A stretch of 64,000 nt of DNA from Simiduia curdlanivorans (GTDB lineage: Bacteria > Pseudomonadota > Gammaproteobacteria > Pseudomonadales > Cellvibrionaceae): assembly GCF_030409605.1 (NCBI RefSeq), contig NZ_JAUFQG010000006.1:682001-746000 (forward strand). Reading direction: 5' to 3'. Shown one piece after another: positions 8,153 to 16,550 of the stretch (the first letter of the stretch is position 1; the number at the start of each line of letters is the position of its first letter). The translations under genes and the position numbers were made by a program. The notes beneath the pieces are model-generated. The model saw only the letters and a list, made by a program, of their open reading frames with translations, did not search any database and was not told where the DNA came from.

Positions 8153-10297
8153 ATGAAAATATCATTCGGCAAATTTATTTTGCCAATCGGTTTAGCTATG
8201 TCCGCAATTTGTACTTCCGCCTTTGCCGGCAGCTGGCAAAATAACGCCAGTATCGGCGGTTTTAGCAAAGTCCATATCTATACGCCCGATACAGTGTCCA
8301 GCATCGGCCAAGGTAAAGGCCTACTCATCGTCTTGCACGGTTGCACGCAAAGTATCGACGCCTTTAAAACCGCTAAATTGGAAACTGCCGCCGAAGCCTA
8401 TGGCCTCGTTATTGCCGTGCCCGACGCGATGAACAAATCCGGCTTTAGCTGCTGGCATTATTGGGATAGCACTAAGTCGCGCAGCCACAAGGATTACAAA
8501 AACCTCATTAGCCTAGCCACAACCATGTCTGGCGACAGCAGCCGAAATATCGACAGCAACCAAGTTTACATCGCCGGGCTTTCCTCTGGTGCCGCTTTCG
8601 CCAACACCACAGCCTGTTTAGCACCGGACGTATTTGCCGGCATGGGTATCAGCGCCGGCCCGAGTATTGGCACTAGCTCCAGCGGCGCTATCTCCACCTG
8701 CGAGAGCGCCAACGTCACCTCCCGTTGCAACAGCTACGCCGGCAGCTATGCCAGCCACTTCACCACGCAAATTACTTCTATCGCGCACGGCGATGCCGAC
8801 ACAACGGTGAACACCTGTTACAACCAACAAAACGCCAGTGGTATGGCCGGTGTCTACGGCGTCAGCCAACTCAGTGGCAGCCAGGTGATTAGCGAAGGCA
8901 GCCGCAGCGCCGACCAAACTCTTTGGGCCGACGGCCGCGTTTCTATGTTGTGGCTTAATGGGCTAGACCACGCATGGTCCGGTGGCGCAGGCGCCTCGGG
9001 CAGTTACATTGGTAGCGCGAGCATTAACTACGCCAGCTATTTGGGTGAGTTTTTCAAAACCAACAACAAGCGCGTCAGTCGTAATCAAGCACCCACCGTT
9101 AGCAATTTGGTGACGAGCAGTAGTCAGGATTGGATTTTAGTGGACGGCGATGCCCAAGATACGGAAACCAGTGTCTCTAGCGTTAACATCGAGTTCAAAC
9201 AATTGGGCTCCACTGCAGCCACGATCAATGTGCAAACACAAGTTGATGGCAGCGGTCACTTTAGCCTGAGCCGAAATGGTTTTGCCGATGGGCTTTACAA
9301 CGTTTCTGTCACGGCAACCGATACCGAAGGCGCCGCCAGTGCGGTAGCGCAAAAGACCCAAAGAGTTGGCCCTGAGCCTGTCGCAACGGCGCCGACCTTG
9401 CAAAACATCACTGCGCAAGTAAACGGCCAGTGCGCGATTGTTTCGGGCGAAGTTTTTGATATCAACAACAATCTCGCACAGGTACAAGTGGCGTTTATTC
9501 AACAAAATATAAACGCCACAGTGAGCGGTACAAACTTCAGCGCACAGGCCTGTGGCTTGGCGGGTGGCGCACAAAATGCCACTGTTACAGCCTCTGATAC
9601 CGGCGGCCTAAGTTCACAAGCTAGCGTAAGTTTTACCATCGACGCAGGTTCCACCGGTGATTACAATTTCCACATAAACGCCGGCCACATCACTTGGGGT
9701 AGTGGTTACTCAGCGTGCTATCTAGCCTTCAGTACCAACCCCTTCACCATGCGCGAAACCAGTGCCGGTAGTAACCAATGCAAATGGGTTGCCGATGGCC
9801 AAGCGTCTTGCGTGGGCCCTGCACAAACCTGTAGCGGAACAAGTACACCTGCCGACACAGATGGCGACGGCGTTGCCGACAGCGCCGACAACTGCCCGCT
9901 CATCGCCAATGCCAACCAGCAAGACAATGACGGCGATGGCCTCGGTAATGTGTGCGACAGTACGCCCAACGGCGAGCAGCAACCGACGGATTCCGATGGC
10001 GACGGCGTTGCCGATGCCCAGGACAATTGCCCTGCCATTGCCAACAGCAATCAACTCGATAGCGATTCCGACGGCTTAGGCGATGCGTGTGACAGCACAC
10101 CGAACGGCGACTTTCAGTGTACCCAAACCACGTCGAGTAACTATGCACACGTGCAGGCAAATCGAGCTACCACGAGCGGCGGTTATGTTTACGCGAAAGG
10201 TTCGGGCACAAATATTGGCTTGTACAATATTTTTGTCAGCAAAACACTGGCGCAAACGAGCAGCGGCTTTTACATTCTAGGCAGTTGCCCAAACTAA
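8153..10297 (+). CDS. Secreted PHA depolymerase-like esterase with Ig-like and thrombospondin type 3 repeats
   Basis: A 714-residue modular exoenzyme. It begins with a signal peptide (cleavage near AFA-GS) and then an esterase domain of the extracellular short-chain PHA depolymerase/CE1-like superfamily (about residues 25-305). That domain carries the oxyanion-hole LHGCTQS, the nucleophile GLSSGAA, a likely Asp in HGDADTTV and the His in DHAWSGG. Two beta-sandwich (Ig/Fn3-like) modules follow (about 320-405 and 410-500). Next come a Cys-paired segment (540-560), two calcium-binding thrombospondin type 3 units (DTDGDGVADSADNCP and DSDGDGVADAQDNCP) and a Cys-containing C-terminal module. Polyhydroxybutyrate or an acylated polysaccharide are both possible substrates. 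The gene is monocistronic. Confidence 0.88.
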   Translation: MKISFGKFILPIGLAMSAICTSAFAGSWQNNASIGGFSKVHIYTPDTVSSIGQGKGLLIVLHGCTQSIDAFKTAKLETAAEAYGLVIAVPDAMNKSGFSCWHYWDSTKSRSHKDYKNLISLATTMSGDSSRNIDSNQVYIAGLSSGAAFANTTACLAPDVFAGMGISAGPSIGTSSSGAISTCESANVTSRCNSYAGSYASHFTTQITSIAHGDADTTVNTCYNQQNASGMAGVYGVSQLSGSQVISEGSRSADQTLWADGRVSMLWLNGLDHAWSGGAGASGSYIGSASINYASYLGEFFKTNNKRVSRNQAPTVSNLVTSSSQDWILVDGDAQDTETSVSSVNIEFKQLGSTAATINVQTQVDGSGHFSLSRNGFADGLYNVSVTATDTEGAASAVAQKTQRVGPEPVATAPTLQNITAQVNGQCAIVSGEVFDINNNLAQVQVAFIQQNINATVSGTNFSAQACGLAGGAQNATVTASDTGGLSSQASVSFTIDAGSTGDYNFHINAGHITWGSGYSACYLAFSTNPFTMRETSAGSNQCKWVADGQASCVGPAQTCSGTSTPADTDGDGVADSADNCPLIANANQQDNDGDGLGNVCDSTPNGEQQPTDSDGDGVADAQDNCPAIANSNQLDSDSDGLGDACDSTPNGDFQCTQTTSSNYAHVQANRATTSGGYVYAKGSGTNIGLYNIFVSKTLAQTSSGFYILGSCPN

Positions 10298-10457
10298 AAT
10301 AGCCATTGGGCCTGAGCGAGTTGTAAAAAACCGCCAGGTCCACACCCTACTCATAACTAAAACTCAGTCACAAAATCTACCGCCACACATTGATGCAGCG
10401 CGCAGCTTTGATGCCCTCTCACCGCTAACAAACAATGTATTCACAAACTAGCCAAGG

Positions 10458-11936
10458 CTAGGCTGCGTGTAACATAAACGCAAAACAACTGCCCTGCCCT
10501 AAGCGCGAGGTCACCTGAATATTGCAGCCATGCAAATCTAAAATCCGCTTCACGATAGCCAAACCTAAGCCCGTGCCTTGGTCAGATTCAACATTGGAAC
10601 GCGCTACGCGATAATAGCGATCGAATAGTTTTGGCAACTCTTCCTCGCTCACGCCAACACCGGTATCGGCAACGCTGACCTGAATGTCGGCAACACCCGA
10701 CTTCAACCCCAAGGTGACGCGGCCGCCGGCTGGCGTATAGCGCAAGGCATTGTCCACCAGGTTTTCTAACACCCGCTCTATCAGTGCAATATCGGCATCC
10801 ACTTGAAACAAGCCACCGTCCACTTGAAATACCAGCTCAACAGTTCGGTCCTTTGCTTTCAGCTCAAATTTTTGCATCACATCTTGAAGCAATTCTGCCA
10901 GTGAAAAACGCTCCAACTTAGGCGCCACTCGACCCGCGTCTAGCTTGCTCAACTCGAACAGCTCACTGATAAGACGCCCTAAACCTTGGCAATGTTTATA
11001 GGCCGTAGACAAATACCGAGACCGCTCAGCCTCGGTCAGCTTTTGACCCGGTAAACTTAACACTTCGAGATAGCCCTGCATCGATGCCAGCGGCGTGCGC
11101 AAATCGTGAGAGACATTCGAGATCAGCTCGCGCCGCAGACGATCGGTTTCTTCTAGGCTGTGCATCTGCGCCTCAATGCGACTTTGCATGGCATGAAAAG
11201 CTTGGCTCATATGGGCTATTTCATCGCGCCCTAGCGCCAAGGTATTTTCACTCGATGCGGGCACCAATTGTTGCGCGCGGGCAAATTTATGCATATCCAA
11301 AGACAGTTTTCGAAGCGGTTTTGTCAGGCTACTAAACATTAAAAAGCCCACTGCCACAGCAAAACTCAACAGTGCAAATATCGCGCCGGCAGCTAATTGC
11401 AATGAATAACTTCCCTTCAGTGAATCGCCTAAGGTGTTATAGCGCTCGCCGCCGAGTATCACGTACAGGTAGCCTTCAGGCTCCTGCGCCGAGCCCACGG
11501 GAAAGACCGAAAATATTTTTTCACCGGTGACTGAACGCGGATCTGTGCCTAAAACCGTTGCCGCATCGGGCTCTGCCAACCAGTGTAGTAGCGGCGGCAA
11601 TGCCACCTGAGCCCGTTTTACCGAGTCGGCGGGAACCCCCTGGGACAAAATACGCCCGTCGGCATCCAGTAAATAAACCTCAACAATAGGGTTGACCACC
11701 ATCACCAAGCCGGCCAACTCTTGCATGGCAGCTTCGTTCACCACGCCTTGCTCTATGAGTGGCGCACGATTGACAATATACATGGCCAAACTGCGGTTTA
11801 GCTTTTGCGTGATTTCATCGTAATAGCGGTCACTGCTCCAAAAAATAAGCGATACATAACTTAAGCCAATCAAGCAAAACAACAAAATAAAACTTACACT
11901 CAGCCGCGATCTGAGGCTCCAGGCTCGCCAGTTCAT
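10458..11936 (-). CDS. Sensor histidine kinase (EnvZ/BaeS-like architecture)
   Basis: A 492-residue membrane kinase. Helix one is at about residues 13-32, a periplasmic sensor of about 145 residues follows, and helix two is at about 178-200. After these come HAMP, the phospho-acceptor box ISNVSHDLRTPLASM, the N box LVDNALRYTP, the G1 box DTGVGVSEEEL and the G2 box GTGLGLAIVKRI. The ATG overlaps the stop of the response regulator (ATGA) and its Shine-Dalgarno lies inside that gene, so translation is coupled. The signal is unknown. The two spondin-domain genes just upstream on the same strand are candidates for targets or ligands of the system. Confidence 0.93.
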   Translation of the reverse strand: MNWRAWSLRSRLSVSFILLFCLIGLSYVSLIFWSSDRYYDEITQKLNRSLAMYIVNRAPLIEQGVVNEAAMQELAGLVMVVNPIVEVYLLDADGRILSQGVPADSVKRAQVALPPLLHWLAEPDAATVLGTDPRSVTGEKIFSVFPVGSAQEPEGYLYVILGGERYNTLGDSLKGSYSLQLAAGAIFALLSFAVAVGFLMFSSLTKPLRKLSLDMHKFARAQQLVPASSENTLALGRDEIAHMSQAFHAMQSRIEAQMHSLEETDRLRRELISNVSHDLRTPLASMQGYLEVLSLPGQKLTEAERSRYLSTAYKHCQGLGRLISELFELSKLDAGRVAPKLERFSLAELLQDVMQKFELKAKDRTVELVFQVDGGLFQVDADIALIERVLENLVDNALRYTPAGGRVTLGLKSGVADIQVSVADTGVGVSEEELPKLFDRYYRVARSNVESDQGTGLGLAIVKRILDLHGCNIQVTSRLGQGSCFAFMLHAA

Positions 11937-12667
11937 AGCGCCTCCTGAAACTTATAACCCACACCCCAAACGGTCAAAATATATTTAGGCTGCGATGGGT
12001 CCCGTTCAATTTTGGCGCGCAATCGATTGATGTGGCTGTTGACCGTGTGTTCGTAGCCATCGTGACCGTAACCCCAGACTTCTTGCAGTAAATCCATGCG
12101 GCGAAAAACTTTACCTGGGTTGCTCACAAAGTAACGCAACAGATCAAACTCCTTTGCCGTGCAATCTATGTTTTGCCCTCGCACTTCAACCCGACGCTGC
12201 TGGCTATCAATCAGTACATCGCCCACGTGCAATAGGTTATCCACAGAATTTGGCGCGGGCGTCTGATGCATAGCCGCGCGCCTTAGTAGCGCCTTGACTC
12301 TCGCCACCAGCTCCAATGAGCTAAAGGGTTTGGTCAGATAATCATCGGCACCCAATTCCAAGCCGAGCACACGATCTAATTCCGTCGCGCGCGATGTCAG
12401 CATCAACACCGGCGTTGTTATACCCTTGGCGCGCAACTCACGGCAGACATCTAAGCCGTCCATACCCGGTAAACGCAAGTCGAGTAAAATCAGATCCCAT
12501 TGTTGCGCAAGCGCGAGCGCAAGGCCCTCACTACCGCAATGACATTTGATGCATTCAGCCGACAGATCGCGCAATTGCAGCTGAACCAATTCCGCTAAAT
12601 CCTTTTCATCTTCGATAATGAGAAAGCGTCGCTCCGGCGTTGGGTAGGCCAAAATTTTCGCGCTCAT
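11933..12667 (-). CDS. OmpR-family response regulator
   Basis: A 244-residue two-domain regulator. The receiver has the acidic pocket in IIEDEKDL, the phospho-acceptor Asp in LLDLRLPGMDG and Lys in YLTKPF. The C-terminal winged helix includes LLRYFVSNPGKVFRR and HINRLRAKIERDP. The ATG at 12667 is preferred over a GTG six bases upstream because AAGGAG overlaps that GTG and is spaced five bases from the ATG. It is paired with the kinase downstream through a 4-base overlap. A gap of about 158 bases separates it from the spondin genes upstream. Confidence 0.95.
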   Translation of the reverse strand: MSAKILAYPTPERRFLIIEDEKDLAELVQLQLRDLSAECIKCHCGSEGLALALAQQWDLILLDLRLPGMDGLDVCRELRAKGITTPVLMLTSRATELDRVLGLELGADDYLTKPFSSLELVARVKALLRRAAMHQTPAPNSVDNLLHVGDVLIDSQQRRVEVRGQNIDCTAKEFDLLRYFVSNPGKVFRRMDLLQEVWGYGHDGYEHTVNSHINRLRAKIERDPSQPKYILTVWGVGYKFQEAL

Positions 12668-12825
12668 AGGCACTCCTTAAGCTGCAAGGTGAATGACATA
12701 GCTGACCAAAAACAGACAGAGAATTCGCTCGAGCGTGGTTTAGCTTTTTTGGCAAAAACCAAACCTAATACAACCCGAGCGAACAGCGCGATACGGCCAT
12801 GGACGATAAATGCGGTTAAGACGCA

Positions 12826-13563
12826 CTATTGCATGCGGGTAACCACAACCCTTAACACCGGGTTATCGAAGCGATGGGCATGGGTTAATACCGACGTCAT
12901 CAGGCCTTCGTCGCTGGTTAATACTCCCGCATGCATAGCCACTTCATCGCGTATATCATCGCGCAGCGCATTAAAGCCCTCCTGCGCACCGCCGGCCGCC
13001 GCTGGGCCTGGCACCGTATCTGCCGACTCGGTGTTTGCCTCTGTACCGGCATCATAAGCCAGAGTGGTTAGCGACATTGAGTCACCCACGGCGAGGTTTG
13101 TTACATCCAAACCATTAAAGCCGGTGATGGCATCATTGGTATTGACCAACATAGTCACGGCACTTAACTGCACCGAGGCCAATTGCGCCGCATCAAACTC
13201 GGCACTCACCGTTAAGGTTTCGCTCACGCCTGGCATCAACACCCCGGCTCCACCCACGTTGTTAAAGGTCATGCTGTTGGCGTTCAATTGCGCGAGCAGG
13301 TCTGCATTGGCGCCGCTTTCCGCCAGCTGCTCCAGCGCAGCACTTGCCGCCGCGCCCACGGTCATCAAACGCACCGACTCATTGTGCAGGCTTGCAACCA
13401 ATGGCGACACGGGTTGAGCATAGGTGAGGTTAGTAACCTGAATGGCATACTCGCGCATTTCGGTGCTCGGTTCAGGGTCGTCGTTCTTTGGGCAGCCGGC
13501 CAGCAGCGCTACCGCGCAGGTCAGCAGACTCCAGCGCCCAAGTAAGGTTAATGGCTTATTCAT
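12826..13563 (-). CDS. Spondin-domain lipoprotein
   Basis: A 245-residue exported protein. The N-terminus ends in a lipobox (ALLAGC, Cys about 23), so it is probably lipid-anchored. The rest matches the bacterial spondin_N pattern: YAIQVTNLTYAQPVSPLVA, then a run with LMTVGAAASAALEQLAESG, and the conserved LAYDAGTEANTE segment. A His-containing HRFDNPVLRVVVTR closes the domain. The role of bacterial spondin domains is poorly known; in animals the fold mediates adhesion. It starts 10 bases after its paralogue ends, behind a strong AAGGAG, and lies upstream of the two-component pair. Confidence 0.85.
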   Translation of the reverse strand: MNKPLTLLGRWSLLTCAVALLAGCPKNDDPEPSTEMREYAIQVTNLTYAQPVSPLVASLHNESVRLMTVGAAASAALEQLAESGANADLLAQLNANSMTFNNVGGAGVLMPGVSETLTVSAEFDAAQLASVQLSAVTMLVNTNDAITGFNGLDVTNLAVGDSMSLTTLAYDAGTEANTESADTVPGPAAAGGAQEGFNALRDDIRDEVAMHAGVLTSDEGLMTSVLTHAHRFDNPVLRVVVTRMQ

Positions 13564-13573
13564 AGGTTTCTCC

Positions 13574-14296
13574 TTACTGCACAGTGACAGTGATGCGCGC
13601 CACAGGGTTCAACCAACGATGTGCCGTGGCACTGATATCGCTGAGGCCACCGGTTGCATCCATATCACCCAAAACACCGCGATGAATGTGCACGAAACCT
13701 TCAGCTGAGCCCGCCTGCCCGGTACCGTTCATGCCAATCTCGGCCTCCAGCGGTGGCGGCACAGGCATACCGGCTTGTCCGGGCATACCAGAGCCACGCA
13801 ATTCATTATTGGCTTCGGTACCGGCGTCGTAGGCATTCAGGTTATAGGTATAGGTGCCCGGCTCGGTGGGCAGGGTTAAGCTATCGATACCAACAAAGCC
13901 ATCGTTGGTGGGCAATAGCATGGCCACAATGGAAAGCTGGGTATTGGCAGCATTGGCGTCGTTATTGATCATCGCCGTCGTGCTAGCGCCCGGGAGCAAT
14001 AATCCAGCGGCTGGGTTTGCCACCATATCTCCGGCCACGGCAGTAACCGCCGCCGCTAAACCTGATATATCCCCCCCTTCAGCCATGGCCTGTAAGGCAC
14101 TGCTAGACGCCATGCCCGACTGAAACAAATGGGTGCTTTCGGGATGCGCGGCCACTAATAGCGGTGTGAAATAGGTGCCTCGGGTTAAGTTTTGAATTTC
14201 TATGGCGTAATCCGCTGCAACACTGGGGAGCGACGATAAACTCGCGGCCAGAAAAGCGAGCGGAGCGAAAAGCCGTGCGGTATTTTTTATTTGCAT
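13574..14296 (-). CDS. Spondin-domain exported protein
   Basis: A 240-residue paralogue of the next gene, with a cleavable signal peptide (SLPSVAA-DY) instead of a lipobox. Shared landmarks are YAIEIQNLTRGTYFTPLLVA, a SGMASSSALQAMAEGG helix, LNAYDAGTEANNE and a C-terminal HRWLNPVARITVTV. The ATG at 14296 is chosen because AAGGA sits seven bases upstream; earlier in-frame codons would spoil the signal peptide. Together the two genes suggest one soluble and one lipid-anchored form of the same domain. It is the promoter-proximal gene of a set that continues into the regulator and kinase genes. Confidence 0.85.
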   Translation of the reverse strand: MQIKNTARLFAPLAFLAASLSSLPSVAADYAIEIQNLTRGTYFTPLLVAAHPESTHLFQSGMASSSALQAMAEGGDISGLAAAVTAVAGDMVANPAAGLLLPGASTTAMINNDANAANTQLSIVAMLLPTNDGFVGIDSLTLPTEPGTYTYNLNAYDAGTEANNELRGSGMPGQAGMPVPPPLEAEIGMNGTGQAGSAEGFVHIHRGVLGDMDATGGLSDISATAHRWLNPVARITVTVQ

Positions 14297-14430
14297 GAGA
14301 CTGTCCTTGAGAATGCTGTTGATGAATGAGCTATCAGTCTGCTCTTCAAGCACAGCGCAATCCTCACAGAAGTATCACAAGAGAGTCACTTTTTTGTCGA
14401 CCCAAGCGCGACAAGGCTAAGCCCATAAAA

Positions 14431-14452
14431 AAGCCCGCAGCAGCGGGCTTTT
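14431..14452. terminator. Bidirectional Rho-independent terminator
   Basis: An 8-bp stem AAGCCCGC/GCGGGCTT with a four-base loop, flanked by A-rich sequence on the left. Read on the minus strand it ends in a run of T, as expected for the end of the SUKH gene at 14475. Confidence 0.85.
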
Positions 14453-14474
14453 GAATTTTCACTTAAAGCTAACG

Positions 14475-14876
14475 CTAACTTTCCAACCAAACATCGCGCG
14501 CCCAGTACCAAATGGTTTCCCAGGTTTCGCCGGTCAAGTCGCCATCGGCCCAAAGTACCACTTCGCCTTCTGGCTCCAAACAATAGTACGCGTCTTGATG
14601 TTTACAAAAGGGCAGTAAATGCCGTGGCACACCGTCAGACCAAGCGGTGGCGCAAAGTTCAGGTAAGTAATTGTGTGCCGAAGAATCGGCAACAACGGCA
14701 GGCTCTAACGAGCCGACAATCACATCGCTAACTTCTAATAAAAATTCGCGATAATCGCGCGGCATAGGCAATAGAATTTGCTCCTCTGCCTCCACGGTCA
14801 TTTCGTGTGTTGGTAGCTCCATACCCCAGGCAACGGCGGTATTGGCCTCGCGCAACATGTCAACAATTTCGTCCAT
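14475..14876 (-). CDS. SMI1/KNR4 (SUKH) family protein
   Basis: A 133-residue SUKH-fold protein. It shows the typical LPMPRDYREFLLEVSDV helix-strand start, and acidic and tryptophan-rich strands near the C-terminus (EGEVVLWADGDLTGETWETIWYW). Proteins of this superfamily often act as immunity proteins against polymorphic toxins, but many are stand-alone. No toxin gene is visible nearby, so an immunity role cannot be claimed. A GGGAG motif precedes the ATG, and a strong terminator follows 22 bases after the stop, making it a single-gene unit. Confidence 0.8.
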   Translation of the reverse strand: MDEIVDMLREANTAVAWGMELPTHEMTVEAEEQILLPMPRDYREFLLEVSDVIVGSLEPAVVADSSAHNYLPELCATAWSDGVPRHLLPFCKHQDAYYCLEPEGEVVLWADGDLTGETWETIWYWARDVWLES

Positions 14877-15264
14877 AGCTCTCCCTCAATCTGGCGGCAT
14901 TAAACACTATGCATTTAACAGCTGCAATCAAGATAATGTGTCGACTAAAAAGCACTCGACCGCGAGCACCGTTATCAAGCAACAAAGGCGCTGCCGGGTT
15001 TGCTTTAGCGCCGCAAGATTGACGCTAAAATACGGAAAAATTAGGTTAATATTGCTAAGAATCAGCTAATTTGCTGCTGTCTAGCCGACAACCATGGCAT
15101 CCACCAAAATATCCTTGCGCAACAGGGCTAATGCCATTACTTTTGTTGCCAATCTCATTGGCTAAGGATAGGGCTCAAGCCTAACAACCGGTCAACAAAT
15201 CTAAACCGACACCCATAGCTAAATCGATCATCAATAATTTATAACTTATAAAACAGGCGCGTAC
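14877..15264. other. Gene-free stretch upstream of sstT
   Basis: This 388-base region between the divergent SUKH and sstT genes holds no convincing ORF. The 60 bases before sstT are AT-rich (TTTATAAC, TTATAAAAC) and probably hold its promoter, but no clear -35/-10 pair could be assigned. Confidence 0.4.
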
Positions 15265-16470
15265 ATGCAGTCGACATCGGTAATATCCCGCATTCTCAAC
15301 ACCAGCCTCATCAGCCAAATTGCCGTGGGCATTGTCGCCGGTATCGCACTCGGCCTAATCGCACCAAAGGGCGCCGAACAAGCTGCCATGCTAGGCAACC
15401 TTTTTGTTCAAGCATTAAAGGCTGTAGCGCCGCTGCTGGTGTTCATCCTTGTGGCCTCAGCCATTGCCAACCAAAGCAACACAGCCAAGGGGCAAATGCG
15501 CCCTATTATTGGCCTCTACCTCATTGGCACCTTGAGCGCTGCCATGATTGCCGTCGGCCTCAGCATGTTATTTCCAAGCGAATTAACCCTAACGCTCACC
15601 AGCAAAAGCTTAGATGCGCCACAAGGCGTGGGTGAAGTACTGCAAAATTTGCTGTTTAAGTTGGTCGATAACCCCATAAACGCGCTGCTTACCGGCAATT
15701 TCATTGGCATCTTGGTCTGGGGCATTGCGCTCGGTCTAGGCTTAAAACACGCACAGGCAAGCTCCAAACAAGTACTTGCCGATAGCGCTCACGCCATCAC
15801 CCAAGTGGTGCGCATCGTCATTCGCACCGCGCCCTTAGGTATCTTTGGTTTAGTGGCCGGTAATCTAGCTGAGGGCGGCTTAGACGTTTTAGGTGGCTAC
15901 CTACATGTGTTAGCAGTGCTGATCGGCGCAATGTTATTGATGGCGCTATTGGTTAACCCGCTCATCGTTTGGTTTAAAACCGGTGCCAACCCCTACCCGC
16001 TGGTGTTCACCTGCTTGCGCGAGAGTGGCATCACCGCATTTTTCACTCGCAGCTCTGCCGCAAACATTCCCGTCAACTTGGCGTTATGCGAAAAGCTGGC
16101 ACTGGATAAAGATACCTACGCCGTTTCCATTCCACTGGGCGCCACCATCAACATGGCCGGTGCGGCAATTACCATTACGGTGCTAACCTTGGCGGCGGTT
16201 AATACGCTCGGCATTCAAGTGGATCTGCTCACCGCGCTACTGTTAAGTGTTATTGCCGCAGTTTCCGCCTGCGGCGCCTCGGGGGTAGCCGGTGGCTCGC
16301 TGCTATTAATTCCACTCGCCTGCAGCTTATTCGGCATTCCCGATGATGTTGCCATGCAAGTGGTTGCCGTCGGCTTCGTTATCAGCGTGGTGCAAGACTC
16401 GGCCGAAACCGCGCTCAATAGTTCCACCGACGTGGTTTTTACCGCCGCTGTTTGCCGAGCCAAAACCTAG
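15265..16470 (+). CDS. sstT: Serine/threonine:sodium symporter SstT
   Basis: A 401-residue inner-membrane symporter of the dicarboxylate/amino acid:cation symporter family, close to E. coli SstT in length. Landmarks are the N-terminal SLISQIAVGIVAGIALGLI, the hairpin with FFTRSSAANIPVNL, the TM7 SIPLGATINMAGAAIT motif and the second hairpin SACGASGVAGGSLLLIP. It imports L-serine and L-threonine with Na+. That fits the threonine-catabolic pair tdh-kbl and gcvP further along, although the genes are not linked. It appears monocistronic. Confidence 0.95.
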   Translation: MQSTSVISRILNTSLISQIAVGIVAGIALGLIAPKGAEQAAMLGNLFVQALKAVAPLLVFILVASAIANQSNTAKGQMRPIIGLYLIGTLSAAMIAVGLSMLFPSELTLTLTSKSLDAPQGVGEVLQNLLFKLVDNPINALLTGNFIGILVWGIALGLGLKHAQASSKQVLADSAHAITQVVRIVIRTAPLGIFGLVAGNLAEGGLDVLGGYLHVLAVLIGAMLLMALLVNPLIVWFKTGANPYPLVFTCLRESGITAFFTRSSAANIPVNLALCEKLALDKDTYAVSIPLGATINMAGAAITITVLTLAAVNTLGIQVDLLTALLLSVIAAVSACGASGVAGGSLLLIPLACSLFGIPDDVAMQVVAVGFVISVVQDSAETALNSSTDVVFTAAVCRAKT

Positions 16471-16550
16471 CTTCATCGAATAGCCTGCCTAGACGGGGTC
16501 TAAATTGATAAGATTCAGGCCTCGCTTTCATAACACCCAAGGATTGCTGT

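Noticed and set aside
14475..14876. Toxin-immunity module around the SUKH protein
   Set aside because: No toxin-like gene lies on either side, so an immunity role is not supported here.
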